Source: DASYUM01 sp036001225
Lineage (GTDB): Bacteria > Methylomirabilota > Methylomirabilia > Rokubacteriales > DASRDR01
NCBI GenBank assembly: GCA_036001225.1
Contig: DASYUM010000310.1
Location: forward strand, 1 to 12,412
Direction: 5' to 3'
DNA: 12,412 bases
Shown: positions 1 to 6,748 of the stretch, in pieces
Position numbering within the stretch: the stretch's first letter is position 1
How the letters are laid out: each line of letters opens with the position of its first letter
The notes under the pieces: generated by a model
What the model saw: the letters and a program-made list of their open reading frames with translations, nothing else
The model's database searches: none
Told to the model about the DNA's origin: nothing
Made by a program: the position numbers and the translations under genes

Positions 1-46
1 CGGCCTCATAGGTGGTCTTGAACACCCCGCACTCGCGGTGAATCAC
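1..46 (-). CDS. Partial 5' end of a LivM-like branched-chain amino-acid ABC transporter permease
   Basis: A GTG at 46-44 opens a frame that stays open to the window edge and encodes only 15 residues, VIHRECGVFKTTYEA. A GAGG ribosome-binding site lies 5 bases upstream. The pattern (R/H)RECG-FKTTY resembles the short cytoplasmic N-terminus that precedes the first membrane helix in many LivM-type permeases (typically REAGxFKTSY followed by an acidic residue). LivM is an inner-membrane subunit of high-affinity leucine/isoleucine/valine uptake systems. The gene is on the same strand as the polysaccharide genes but is separated from them by a 142-bp structured spacer, so it is probably a separate unit. 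With only 15 residues visible the family call is tentative. The existence of a real start here is better supported than the product. Confidence 0.45.
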   Translation of the reverse strand, partial: MIHRECGVFKTTYEA

Positions 47-51
47 GTCAA

Positions 52-55
52 CCTC
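52..55 (-). promoter_or_regulatory. Ribosome-binding site (GAGG) for the partial gene at 1-46
   Basis: GAGG reads on the minus strand 5 bases before the GTG at 46-44, and this fixes the start. The site directly abuts the 56-79 stem-loop, and CCTC bases at the edge of that stem could pair with it, so the structure might affect access to the site. That last point is inference. Confidence 0.4.
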
Positions 56-125
56 GGAGGGGGGCTCCGCCCCCCTTCCGACGGCCCTCGCGGCGAAGCC
101 GCGGCCCTCGCCCTTCGGCGAAGGC
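56..125. repeat. Stem-loop cluster with a degenerate tandem repeat in the 47-188 spacer
   Basis: Three hairpins lie side by side. The first is 56-79, a nine-pair G/C-rich stem (one G-T pair) around a CTCCGC loop. The second is 89-103, CGCGGC-GAA-GCCGCG. The third is 112-124, CCTTC-GGC-GAAGG. The last two belong to a tandem repeat: CGGCCCTCGC occurs at 82-91 and 102-111, and CGGCGAAG at 91-98 and 116-123, so the second copy equals the first with five extra bases. No T-run follows any hairpin on the minus strand, so a classical intrinsic terminator is not shown. The segment separates the methyltransferase stop from the next start. It could be a REP-like element or an mRNA-stabilising or terminating structure. 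The remainder, 126-188, holds a weak CCCGG/CCGGG stem (142-160) and nothing else I can name. Confidence 0.5.
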
Positions 126-188
126 ATCGGGCCTGCCTCCCCCCGGGATAGCCAGCCGGGCCGCGCCAGGACTCGAGCCCCCGTCTGG

Positions 189-1475
189 TCATGGCTTGTA
201 GCCGATGACGGCATAATCCTGCGCCGCCCACAGGAGGTCGTTGAGCCGCGTGAAGTTGTCGTTGATCGCCTGGATGAACGCCTCTTCGTAGCGCCGCATG
301 TACCAGAGCGGCTCCAGGAGGCGGAGCCGCGTCTCCGGCGGGCACGGGTTCAGGAGGCGCAGCGCGACGTCGCGAAAGCCGGCCGCCTCCAGCACGAACA
401 CCGCAGCTTCCGGGTGGATCGGCTTGAGGTGCGTCAGGTCCACGTAGAACGCGCCGGAGAAGACGGCCAGGCAGGCCGGGTTGGGCGTCTCGCAGACCAG
501 CACACCGCCCGGGCGCAGCTTGGCGTGGGCCAGCCGCACCAGCCCGATGAAGACGTCCGGCGGCAGGTGCTCGATGAGGTGCGAACAGAAGATACCGCCC
601 AACTCGCCCTCGGGAAGCCCGGCCAGGTAGCCGAGGGCGTCGGACTGCTCGACCGCCAGTCCGGCCTCCCGGCACCGCCTCACCATGCCGGGGTCGAGGT
701 CGATGCCGCGCGCCGGCAGTCCGGCCTCCCGGCAGAGCTCGAGGAACTCGCCGCGACCACAGCCGACGTCGAGGATGGGGCCGCCCCGGAACAGGTCCAG
801 GTAACCCCGCTGGCGCTGGCGGATGTCCTCGGGGAGGCCGCGGTGACGGTCCTCGAAGGCGAGGTACGCGCCCTCCGGCAGCGTGCCGCCACCCGGCGGC
901 GGCGCCGGCTGGACCGGCAGCGCAACGGGGCCGGCCGGCGTTCGGGCCTGGTCCAGCGCGGCCCGCAGTGCCACCAGCTCGCGGCCGAGCGCGTCGAGCC
1001 GCTGGCTCACCTCGCGGTGGCGGCGCGCGCCCTCGTTCAGCCCGAGGGCCAGCTCCTCGGCGGTGCGCTGGACACCGCCGATCCCGTCCCGGACCGGCAG
1101 CACGAAGGCGTTGAGCAAGTGCAGGAGCTTCGAGTTGAACTCCACCTGGCGGGCCAGGATGACCTGGATGTAGGGCTTGGTCGCCCGGCGGAGAAAGCGC
1201 TTGAGCCCGACGATGAGCAGACCGAGCCGCTTCCGGTGGGAACTGAGGACCGGTTCGGCCGCGGTGTCCCAGGCGTCGTTGAGGGCGGCCAGATGGTCCT
1301 CGATCTCGGTCTGGAACCCGGGCACGGACTGGGTGACCTCGAGCTCCATCTGGGCGATCCGCCGGACCTCGTCTTCGGAGTAGAAGCCGGACGCGCGACG
1401 CTCGCGGACGCGCTCCTTGATCTCCTCCATCAGCTTGGCCACGTCGACCGCCGCCGACACCGACTCGTCGGTCAC
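189..1475 (-). CDS. Coiled-coil/SAM-dependent methyltransferase, putative O-polysaccharide chain-capping enzyme
   Basis: A 428-residue protein starting at GTG 1475-1473, which overlaps the wzt stop as GTGA and has GAGGG seven bases upstream. The open frame continues upstream inside wzt but reads as shadow sequence there. Residues 1-180 are charged and mostly helical, including a heptad-like stretch near 150-177, followed by a Pro/Gly-rich linker (about 178-200). The C-terminal half is a class I methyltransferase: motif I LDVGCGRGE at 235-243, the acidic SAM-ribose region GIDLD at 257-261, and SHLIEHLP at 298-305. It probably transfers a methyl group from SAM to a glycan. Its place directly after the O-antigen exporter ATPase, translationally coupled to it, suggests methylation of the exported polysaccharide, possibly its non-reducing end. 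The methyltransferase fold is clear. The acceptor and the capping role are inferred, and a modifier of internal sugars or of a lipid-linked precursor is also possible. Confidence 0.85.
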   Translation of the reverse strand: MTDESVSAAVDVAKLMEEIKERVRERRASGFYSEDEVRRIAQMELEVTQSVPGFQTEIEDHLAALNDAWDTAAEPVLSSHRKRLGLLIVGLKRFLRRATKPYIQVILARQVEFNSKLLHLLNAFVLPVRDGIGGVQRTAEELALGLNEGARRHREVSQRLDALGRELVALRAALDQARTPAGPVALPVQPAPPPGGGTLPEGAYLAFEDRHRGLPEDIRQRQRGYLDLFRGGPILDVGCGRGEFLELCREAGLPARGIDLDPGMVRRCREAGLAVEQSDALGYLAGLPEGELGGIFCSHLIEHLPPDVFIGLVRLAHAKLRPGGVLVCETPNPACLAVFSGAFYVDLTHLKPIHPEAAVFVLEAAGFRDVALRLLNPCPPETRLRLLEPLWYMRRYEEAFIQAINDNFTRLNDLLWAAQDYAVIGYKP

Positions 1476-2728
1476 CGGGTACCCTCGGGTAGCTGCCACG
1501 TATGCGCGAGGCGGGCTATGCCGACTTCCTTCACGCGCGCCCGCACGGCGAACGCGTAGAGCCGGCTGTGATAGTCGTAGGGATGGCCATCCCGCGCGTG
1601 GACGGCCACGTCGAGGAAGTATTCGCCCTCGATCAGGTCGAGGCGCTCGATGGCCACGCTGACCGCGCCCTCGCCGGCCACCTTGCCGAGGCCGAGTCCC
1701 TCGATCGCGGTGTTGGTGCCGTAGCAGCAGACGCCGTCCTTGCGGAAGACCCCGATCCCGAAGACCGGATCCTCGATCGGCCGGGCGGCCCGAAAGGCGA
1801 GGTGGATCGTGCACGGCTCACCGGCGTCGTAGAGGTAGCGTTCCTGTCCGGTCCGATCGGTGAGCCGAACGGCGACGACCTCGATTTCGCGGCTCCCCCA
1901 CCGGTCGGCGCTGCCGGCGGCGGCCGCGGCCTCGGCCTGCCGGTGCTCGGCGCCGAGAGCCTGGGCTTCCTCGCTGGCCACGTGCTGGAGGTAGCGGTCG
2001 ATGACCTGGCGGGTGCCGCCCTCGGCCTGCACCCGGCCGCCGTGGAGCCAGGCCGCCTGGTCGCAGAGCCGTTCGACGGCGCCGAGATCGTGGGAGACGA
2101 GCAGGATGGTCTTGCCCCGCGCCTTGAACTCCTGGATCTTGCCCACGCACTTGTGCTGGAAGGCTTCGTCGCCGACCGCCAACACCTCGTCGATGAGCAG
2201 AATGTCGGGGTCCACGGTCACCGCGATGGCGAAGCCGAGCCGCATGTACATGCCGGAGGAGTACGTCTTGACCGGACTGTCGATGAAGGCATCGAGGCCG
2301 GCGAAGGCGACGATCTCGTCAAACCGGTCGCGGATCTCGGCCCGGGAGAGGCCGAGGAGAATCCCGTTGACGTAGACGTTTTCGCGGCCGGTGAACTCGG
2401 GATGGAACCCGGCGCCCAGCTCGATGAGGGCGGAGACGCGCCCGGCCGCCCGGATCGAGCCAGCCGTCGGCTTCAGGATGCCACCGACCAGCTTCAGCAG
2501 GGTGGACTTGCCCGAGCCGTTGCCGCCGATGATGCCGACCATCCGGCCCCGTGGCACCTCCAGGGTGACGTCGCGAAGCGCCCACAGCTCTTCCCCGGCG
2601 AACAGCCCGCGGTGACCACCCCGCACGAAGAGGTCCTTCACGGTGAAGACCTGGCGCCCCCGGTAGAGGCGGAAACGCTTGGACACCTGGCGGAGCGCGA
2701 CCGCGACGTCGACGGCGGAATCGGCCAC
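1472..2728 (-). CDS. wzt: Wzt: O-polysaccharide ABC transporter ATP-binding protein with C-terminal glycan-binding domain
   Basis: A 418-residue cytoplasmic ATPase that powers export of a lipid-linked O-polysaccharide through Wzm. The nucleotide-binding domain shows Walker A GGNGSGKST (68-76), the signature loop YSSGM (156-160, the variant usual in this subfamily), Walker B DILLIDE (175-181) and the switch histidine H213. A linker rich in Ala/Glu/Gln (about 250-275) leads to a beta-rich Wzt_C-type domain (about 278-410) with the typical block GIGVFRKDG...YGTNT near 324-340. In characterised systems such as E. coli O9a this extra domain binds the capped non-reducing end of the glycan. Start is GTG 2728, with GAGG four bases upstream and AGGAGG further up. 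It lies 6 bases after wzm, and its stop overlaps the methyltransferase start. Length and domain order match long-form Wzt proteins rather than simple capsule ATPases. Confidence 0.93.
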   Translation of the reverse strand: MADSAVDVAVALRQVSKRFRLYRGRQVFTVKDLFVRGGHRGLFAGEELWALRDVTLEVPRGRMVGIIGGNGSGKSTLLKLVGGILKPTAGSIRAAGRVSALIELGAGFHPEFTGRENVYVNGILLGLSRAEIRDRFDEIVAFAGLDAFIDSPVKTYSSGMYMRLGFAIAVTVDPDILLIDEVLAVGDEAFQHKCVGKIQEFKARGKTILLVSHDLGAVERLCDQAAWLHGGRVQAEGGTRQVIDRYLQHVASEEAQALGAEHRQAEAAAAAGSADRWGSREIEVVAVRLTDRTGQERYLYDAGEPCTIHLAFRAARPIEDPVFGIGVFRKDGVCCYGTNTAIEGLGLGKVAGEGAVSVAIERLDLIEGEYFLDVAVHARDGHPYDYHSRLYAFAVRARVKEVGIARLAHTWQLPEGTR

Positions 2729-2734
2729 CGGGCC

Positions 2735-3541
2735 TCAGACCTCCTCGGCCAGGCTGTCCCGGAGGCGGTCGAACACCCAGTAGCCGCCGCCCAAGGCGGC
2801 CAGCGCGACCACCGCCACCATGCCGAGGTGGATCCAGTGGGGCTGGCGGCCGAAGAAGATGATGTTCTGGTACCCCTGGACCAACCCTGCCACCGGGTTC
2901 AGGAAGTAGAGCGGTCGGAGGGGAACCGTCAGCGCCTCGCCGAGCCGGAGGGTCAGCGGAACCGTGGAGACGGGATAGAGGATGGGCGAGAGGAAGAAGA
3001 GAAGGACGAGGAGATTGGCCAGGATCTGCTCGACGTCGCGGAGGTGGACGTTGAGGGCGGCCAGGGGGAGCGCCAGGCCCACCGTCAGGAGGAGCTGCAT
3101 CGCCAGCAACAGCGGCAGGTACGCCAGCATCGGCCCCGGCCGGATGCCGAACAGCAGGAGGAAGAGGAAGAGGAGCGGCAGCGAGAGCAGGAAGTTCGCC
3201 AGGTTGGAGAGGACCGAGACCAGCGGCAGGATCTCGGCCGGGAACAGGATGCGCTTGACGAGGCCGCCAGAGCCGACGATGACGCCGGTCGCGTGGCCGA
3301 GCGACGAGGCGAACCAGAGCCAAGGGAGCAGGCCGGTGAAGAGGAAGACCGCGTAGTTCTCCATCGGCACCCGGAGGTAGACGGCGAAGACCAGCACGTA
3401 TACCACCATGAGGAGAAGCGGATTCAGGAACGACCACAGAAAGCCTAGAAAGGAGCCCCGATAACGGGCGTGCAACTCGCGGAGCACCAGCGTCGCGATG
3501 AGCGCGCGGAAGCGGTAGAGGTCTCGGAAATGTCCCAGCAT
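2735..3541 (-). CDS. wzm: Wzm: O-polysaccharide ABC transporter permease (ABC-2 family)
   Basis: A 268-residue integral inner-membrane protein with about six hydrophobic helices (roughly 34-56, 64-85, 107-131, 138-160, 173-194 and 238-256). The N-terminal block RELHARYRGSFLGFLW (21-36), followed by SFLNP, is the usual cytoplasmic lead-in of ABC-2 polysaccharide permeases, and the length is typical of Wzm. It forms the channel through which undecaprenyl-linked polysaccharide crosses the inner membrane, using the ATPase encoded 6 bases downstream. Start is ATG 3541 with AAGG four bases upstream. The 105-bp gap to the upstream rmd gene is the largest inside this gene block. An AT-rich patch just before the ATG stands out in such a G+C-rich region, but I could not assemble a convincing promoter around it. 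Confidence 0.92.
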   Translation of the reverse strand: MLGHFRDLYRFRALIATLVLRELHARYRGSFLGFLWSFLNPLLLMVVYVLVFAVYLRVPMENYAVFLFTGLLPWLWFASSLGHATGVIVGSGGLVKRILFPAEILPLVSVLSNLANFLLSLPLLFLFLLLFGIRPGPMLAYLPLLLAMQLLLTVGLALPLAALNVHLRDVEQILANLLVLLFFLSPILYPVSTVPLTLRLGEALTVPLRPLYFLNPVAGLVQGYQNIIFFGRQPHWIHLGMVAVVALAALGGGYWVFDRLRDSLAEEV

Positions 3542-3646
3542 GACCTTCTATTCTAACTCGGAGGGTCGGGCGAACCGGCGTGTGGAGTCAGACCCGGCTA
3601 CGCCGGTAGCGATCCGGCCCGGGTGGCGAACTGCCCCTGGTCCTCG
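3542..3646 (-). other. Spacer between rmd and wzm with a small hairpin
   Basis: The 105-bp spacer holds one short inverted repeat, CCGGC-TAC-GCCGG at 3594-3606, with no T-run, and a TAGAAT hexamer at 3550-3555 close to the wzm start. The hexamer has no good -35 box at normal spacing and would leave a leader of only a few bases. I see no gene here. Confidence 0.3.
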
Positions 3647-4591
3647 TCAAACGCGACCCCGCCAGTACTGGAGAACGTCGGCCAGACTCTGCTCCAGCGG
3701 GATTTGGGGCTTCCAGCCGGTGAGGGCGCGAAGCCGACCGGCGTCGCCGAGAAGGAGTGGCAGGTCGATCGGTCGCACCCGCTCGGGCACCACCCGCACC
3801 TCGATGGGCTGTCGGGCCAGGGCCAGGAAGCCGTCGATCACCTCGCGGATGGAGACCGCGCGACCGGAGCCCGCGTTGTAGACCTCACCGGGCCCCCCCC
3901 GCTCGAGCGCCAACCAATAGGCGCGCACCATGTCCCGGACGTCGGTGAAGTCGCGCCGGGTCTCCACCGTGCCCACCTCGAGGACCGCGGACTTCTTCCC
4001 GCGTTCGATGGCGGCGACCTGCCGGGCAATGTCGCTCCACACGAAGCCGGGGCCCTGGCGGGGGCCGACGTGGTTGAAGGCGCGCACGATCACGATGAGG
4101 AGCCGCTCGGCCCGCCCGTAGTAGCCGGCGTAGAGCTCCTGGCAGGCCTTGGAGAGCGCGTAGGGCGAGAGCGGGGCGACCGGTTGGCTCTCGGTGATCG
4201 GCTGCTGGGCTTCGGGGACGGCCCCGTACAGCTCCGCCGAAGACACCAGGAGGCAGGGCGCCGGCGTCGCCCGCAGGCCCTCGAAGAGCTGGAAAGTGCC
4301 GGCGAGGTTTTCGCGGAGGACGTCGTCCCGCTGCGCCCACGAGGTACTGACCACGCTGATCCCGGCCAGGTGGAAGACCCGATCGGGTCGGATCTCGGCC
4401 AGCACCCGACCCACCGCGCCCGGCTCGGTCAGGTTGCAGGGCAGGGTCCGGATCGCGTCGCCGAGGCCGGCCAGGTTTTCCGTCGTCGCCCCCGGCAGAA
4501 CCGTGCCGGTGACCTCGGCGCCATCCTGGAGGGCCAGCTCGGCGAGGTGGCTGCCGGCGAAGCCGGCGATTCCGGTGATGAACACCCTCAC
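3647..4591 (-). CDS. rmd: Rmd-like GDP-6-deoxy-D-mannose reductase (extended SDR family)
   Basis: A 314-residue NAD(P)-dependent extended short-chain dehydrogenase. The Rossmann glycine motif GIAGFAG is at 7-13, the active-site serine region SSAELYG at 117-123, and the catalytic YALSK at 144-148. The block RAFNHVGPRQGPGF (170-183) is close to the RxFNHIGPGQ block of GDP-4-keto-6-deoxy-D-mannose reductases, which make GDP-D-rhamnose from the Gmd product. The position next to a Gmd-like gene and upstream of wzm/wzt fits that role. Start is GTG 4591, which begins exactly at MRVFITG; the upstream ribosome-binding site is weak. Gmd ends 62 bases upstream. An eight-base C run at 3893-3900 (G on the coding strand) encodes part of RGGPGEVYN. 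A different epimerase, or a second dehydratase, is the main alternative, because S-A-E at the active site resembles dehydratases as well. Confidence 0.75.
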   Translation of the reverse strand: MRVFITGIAGFAGSHLAELALQDGAEVTGTVLPGATTENLAGLGDAIRTLPCNLTEPGAVGRVLAEIRPDRVFHLAGISVVSTSWAQRDDVLRENLAGTFQLFEGLRATPAPCLLVSSAELYGAVPEAQQPITESQPVAPLSPYALSKACQELYAGYYGRAERLLIVIVRAFNHVGPRQGPGFVWSDIARQVAAIERGKKSAVLEVGTVETRRDFTDVRDMVRAYWLALERGGPGEVYNAGSGRAVSIREVIDGFLALARQPIEVRVVPERVRPIDLPLLLGDAGRLRALTGWKPQIPLEQSLADVLQYWRGRV

Positions 4592-4653
4592 CCGACAGCT
4601 CTACGCGCCGGGCAGAAACCCAAGCCGCCGGGATGCGACGGTTATCGGCACGG

Positions 4654-5607
4654 CTAGACCCGGTCGCGCCAGTAGTCGAGCAAATCCTTCAGCGTCACCT
4701 CGAACGGGATGGTCGGACGCCAGCCGGTCGCCTGCCGGAACCGCGTGCAGTCGCCGATCAGGATTTCCACGTCGGAGGGCCGGAACCGGGCGGCGTCCTC
4801 GCGAACCTCCACGGTGGCGGTGGTGAGGCCGAGCAGGATCTCGAGGACACCGCGAACCGAGTGACCGCGCCCGGAGCAGACATTGTAGACCTCGCCCGGT
4901 TCCCCGTGTTCGAGGGCGAGCCAGTAGGCGCGCACCATGTCGCGCACGTCGGTGAAGTCGCGGATCGCCTCCATGTTGCCGACCCACACGACCCGATCCC
5001 GCCGTCCCCTCTCGATCTCGGCGATCTGCCGGGCCAGGTTGGACGTCACGAACACTTCGCCCCGCCGTGGCCCGGTGTGGTTGAACCCCCGCGTCCGGAC
5101 CGCGTGGAGCCGGTGGCTCATCCAGTACTGGTAGGCGAGGAGGTCCTGGGTCACCTTGGAGATGGCGTAGGGGGAGAGCGGCCGGAGCGGGTTCTCTTCC
5201 CGGATCGGCACCTCGTCCTTCCGCACCAGCCCGTACTCTTCGCTGGAGCCCGCGATGTGGAACTGGGCCGGCAGCTCCAGGTCGCGGGCGGCCTCGAAGA
5301 GGTTGAGCTGGCAGGTCACGTTGCCCGCCACCGTCTCGACCGGGGCCAGCCAGGAGGTGGGGACATAGCTCTGCGCGGCGAGATGAAAGACGCGGTCGGG
5401 GCGAACCGTGGCCAGCATGCGGCGCACGGCACCGGCGTCCCGGAGGTCGCACTCCACCAGGCGGAGCCGTCCGCGGAGGTGCTCGACGTTCTCCATGCGG
5501 CTCCGCCACCGGTAGGTGCCGTAGACCTCGACGTCGCCGCGGGCCACCAGGTAGTCGGCGAGGTGGCTCCCGACGAAGCCGGTGACGCCGGTGATCAGGA
5601 CTCGCAT
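4654..5607 (-). CDS. gmd: Gmd-like GDP-mannose 4,6-dehydratase (extended SDR family)
   Basis: A 317-residue extended SDR. It has the nucleotide-binding GVTGFVG (7-13), AAQSYVPTSW (77-86), active-site GSSEEYG (120-126, with the serine and glutamate expected of a dehydratase) and YAISK (147-151). GPRRGEVFVTS (179-189) and RFRPSDVEILIGD (274-286) match blocks typical of Gmd, which converts GDP-D-mannose to GDP-4-keto-6-deoxy-D-mannose. It is shorter than classical Gmd (about 340-370 residues) and shares many blocks with bacterial Rmd proteins, so gmd and rmd assignments could be swapped or both could be dehydratases. I chose ATG 5607 with AAGGAG seven bases upstream; an in-frame TTG one codon earlier is possible. 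It lies 28 bases after the aminotransferase. Confidence 0.75.
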   Translation of the reverse strand: MRVLITGVTGFVGSHLADYLVARGDVEVYGTYRWRSRMENVEHLRGRLRLVECDLRDAGAVRRMLATVRPDRVFHLAAQSYVPTSWLAPVETVAGNVTCQLNLFEAARDLELPAQFHIAGSSEEYGLVRKDEVPIREENPLRPLSPYAISKVTQDLLAYQYWMSHRLHAVRTRGFNHTGPRRGEVFVTSNLARQIAEIERGRRDRVVWVGNMEAIRDFTDVRDMVRAYWLALEHGEPGEVYNVCSGRGHSVRGVLEILLGLTTATVEVREDAARFRPSDVEILIGDCTRFRQATGWRPTIPFEVTLKDLLDYWRDRV

Positions 5608-5635
5608 CAATGCTCTCCTTCGCTGAGCAGCAGGC

Positions 5636-6748
5636 TCACTCCGGGTTTCGATCGAAGAACGCGTGGATGGCCTGGCTGACGGTTTCCACCTCGGCGTCGG
5701 TCAGCTCCGGGAAGCACGGGAGCGACAGGACCTCCTGGGCGGCCCGCTCGGCGACCGGGAACGCCGCCGGCTGGCTGTCCAGCTGGCGGAAGAGCGGCTG
5801 GCTCGGGATCGGCTGGGGGTAGTGGCAGGCGGTGCCGATGCCGGCGGCGGCCAGGTGCTTGGCCAGGGCGTCGCGCCGCGGCGTCCGCAGCGTGTACTGG
5901 TGGAAGACGTGGCGGACATCCGGCGTCTCAGCGGGCAAGACGACCGGACAGCCGGCCAGCGCCGCCGTGTAGCGGGCGGCGATCCGCCGCCGCGTCTCGG
6001 TCCACTCGGCCGCGTAGCGCAGCTTGACCCGCAAGATGGCGGCCTGCAGCTCGTCGAGCCGGCTGTTCCAGCCGAGTTCCACATGGTCGTACTTCTGGAT
6101 CTGTCCGTGGTTTCGCCCCCGACGGAGCCGCGCCGCCAGGTCGCCGTCCCGGGTGACGACGAGGCCGGCGTCGCCGTAGGCGCCGAGCGGCTTGGTCGGA
6201 TAGAAGCTGAAGGCGCCCGCCGTCCCCAGCCCGCCGACCACTCGGCCCTGCCAGGTGGCGCCGAAGGCCTGGGCCGCGTCCTCGACGAGCGCCAGGCCGC
6301 GAGCCTCGGCGAGGGCGCCCAGGGCTCCCATGGCGGCCGGCAGCCCGTAGAGGTGGACCGCGATGATCGCCCGCGTCCGGGGCCCGAGGGCCGCCGCCGC
6401 CTGGTCGGGCCCGAGCGTCAAGGTCAGGGGATCCACATCGGCGAAGACCGGACGGGCCCCGACCTGGAGAACCGCTGTCGCCGAGGCGACGAACGAGAAG
6501 GCGGGAGTCACGACCTCGTCGCCGGGACCGATGCCGAGGGCGAGCAGGACGAGCCGAAGGGCGTCGGAGCCCGAGCCCACTGCCACCGCGTGCTCGACCC
6601 CCAGCGCGGTGGCGCACTCGGCCTCCAGGGCCTCGCCCTCGGAGCCGAGGATGAAGCGTCCCCGCCGCAGGACGCGCCGGAGCGCCGCCTCCACCTCTGG
6701 CTCGAGGGTGGCGTACTGGCGGGTCAGATCGAACTGGGGGATCGTCAC
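5636..6748 (-). CDS. DegT/DnrJ/EryC1/StrS-family sugar aminotransferase
   Basis: A 370-residue PLP-dependent aminotransferase that adds an amino group to a nucleotide-linked keto-sugar. Visible signatures are the substrate-side FILGSEGEALE near 32-42, GSGSDALRL near 58-66, the cofactor aspartate in VEDAAQAFGA (D157) and the PLP lysine in FYPTKPLGAYGD (K186), followed by GWNSRLDELQAAIL (226-239). The length is typical. Overall it looks more like the WbpE/QdtB/FdtB type (3-amino sugars) than GDP-perosamine synthase. Lysine rather than histidine at the PLP site argues against the ColD-type dehydratase. Start is GTG 6748, overlapping the lptD stop as GTGA. No Shine-Dalgarno is seen, so translational coupling to lptD is likely. 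Gmd follows 28 bases downstream. Family membership is firm, but the substrate is not determined. Confidence 0.9.
   Translation of the reverse strand: MTIPQFDLTRQYATLEPEVEAALRRVLRRGRFILGSEGEALEAECATALGVEHAVAVGSGSDALRLVLLALGIGPGDEVVTPAFSFVASATAVLQVGARPVFADVDPLTLTLGPDQAAAALGPRTRAIIAVHLYGLPAAMGALGALAEARGLALVEDAAQAFGATWQGRVVGGLGTAGAFSFYPTKPLGAYGDAGLVVTRDGDLAARLRRGRNHGQIQKYDHVELGWNSRLDELQAAILRVKLRYAAEWTETRRRIAARYTAALAGCPVVLPAETPDVRHVFHQYTLRTPRRDALAKHLAAAGIGTACHYPQPIPSQPLFRQLDSQPAAFPVAERAAQEVLSLPCFPELTDAEVETVSQAIHAFFDRNPE

Noticed and set aside
126..190. Possible tRNA 3' half (GGACTCGAGCC resembles an antisense T-loop)
   Set aside because: The five-pair T-stem does not form, and no acceptor stem, anticodon arm or CCA could be fitted on either strand.
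414..1559. Plus-strand open frame (381 codons) opposite the methyltransferase
   Set aside because: Antisense shadow without motifs. The minus strand encodes a clear SAM-binding domain.
1502..3448. Long plus-strand open frame (648 codons) opposite wzt and wzm
   Set aside because: The peptide is a low-information mix rich in Glu, Asp, Gln, Arg and Gly, as expected for the antisense of G+C-rich genes. The minus-strand genes have clear domains.
3545..3580. TAGAAT (3550-3555) as a -10 box for wzm
   Set aside because: No acceptable -35 at 16-18 bases, and the leader would be only a few bases long. Kept only as a note in the spacer entry.
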